A stretch of 64,000 bases of DNA from Flavobacteriaceae bacterium (GTDB lineage Bacteria > Bacteroidota > Bacteroidia > Flavobacteriales > Flavobacteriaceae). The notes beneath the pieces are model-generated. The model saw only the letters and a program-made list of their open reading frames with translations. It ran no database searches and had not been told where the DNA came from. This document shows positions 63,926 to 64,000 of this stretch, piece by piece (the first letter of the stretch is position 1; each line of letters begins with the position of its first letter). The translations under genes and the position numbers were made by a program. The stretch spans positions 971,703-1,035,702 of the forward strand of contig JAGYJF010000003.1 of assembly GCA_018402135.1 (NCBI GenBank), in the 5' to 3' direction.

Positions 63926-64000
63926 GGCCTCGTGGCGCAACTGAATAGCGCACTTGATTACGGCTCAAGAGGTTACTGGTTTGAATCCAGTCGAGTCACT
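63926..64000 (+). tRNA. tRNA-Arg (anticodon ACG), at the window edge
   Basis: D stem GCGC / GCGC, anticodon stem CTTGA / TCAAG around TTACGGC with anticodon ACG (63960-63962), and T arm ACTGG / CCAGT are perfect. The acceptor stem GGCCTCG / CGAGTCA has mismatches at pairs 1-72 and 3-70, which is unusual; the expected 5' strand would be TGACTCG. The gene reaches the end of the window, so the 3' end could not be checked further. Confidence 0.85.

Overview
The window is a stretch of chromosome from a marine-type member of the Flavobacteriaceae (Bacteroidota). This is inferred from: low GC; promoters with the Bacteroidota -7 box TAnnTTTG instead of a sigma-70 -10 box; proteins with type A and type B sorting domains of the type IX secretion system (T9SS); a FecI/FecR/TonB-receptor set; fused SecDF; an Asn/Gln-rich insert in Rho; several Bacteroidota-typical DUF families; and a green-tuned proteorhodopsin beside a retinal-forming Blh dioxygenase. 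No phage, IS element, CRISPR array, integrase or rRNA operon was found. Most of the window is core genome.

Layout. 1-2757: 3' end of argS, a tiny DUF6435 gene, then proteorhodopsin and blh transcribed divergently. 2754-8385: TonB receptor, FecR and ECF sigma factor on the minus strand; divergent from them a small unknown gene and a frame-broken acidic repeat lipoprotein. 8457-16691: ffh, folD, a minus-strand run (VOC protein, rluF, alpha/beta hydrolase, cupin, lipoprotein, HerA-like ATPase), a lipoprotein-type RidA and queE. 16742-23121: DUF2911 protein, T9SS cargo, asnB, a split PagL-like deacylase and an M24 peptidase lipoprotein. 23394-30817: gyrB, DUF6588 protein, mdh, secDF. 30901-35094 (minus): folE, cysS, yidD, lgt, DUF192 protein; the 3' end of yidD carries a 121-bp tandem repeat. 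35369-44146: a 1989-residue T9SS type B protein, a FadL-like porin and a Trp/Asn/Gly-rich lipoprotein. 44246-54945: proS, tRNA-Glu, rpsT, rho, DUF4293 protein, phosphodiesterase, truA, an ABC exporter, an interrupted DUF3667 gene, the c-di-AMP synthase gene, a lipoprotein and folP. 55117-59966: DUF1599 protein, DoxX-like protein, ABC permease, tpiA, prmA, clpS. 59963-63750: a sulfur module made of a CstB-like persulfide dioxygenase/rhodanese fusion, TauE/SafE and two YeeE/YedE halves, with small HMA and DUF2892 proteins. 63926-64000: tRNA-Arg(ACG).

How genes work together. Blh should make retinal for the rhodopsin pump; the carotenoid genes must lie elsewhere. The ECF sigma, FecR and TonB receptor look like a cell-surface signalling and uptake system. 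Ffh, SecDF, YidD and Lgt serve protein export and lipoprotein maturation. The last cluster resembles a persulfide/thiosulfate handling pathway without its sulfide:quinone reductase.

The most striking points are (i) the 3.3-copy 121-bp tandem repeat with inverted arms that replaced the end of yidD, and (ii) four single-base frame breaks plus one in-frame stop. One break is in gyrB, which is normally essential, so at least some are probably sequence errors rather than biology.
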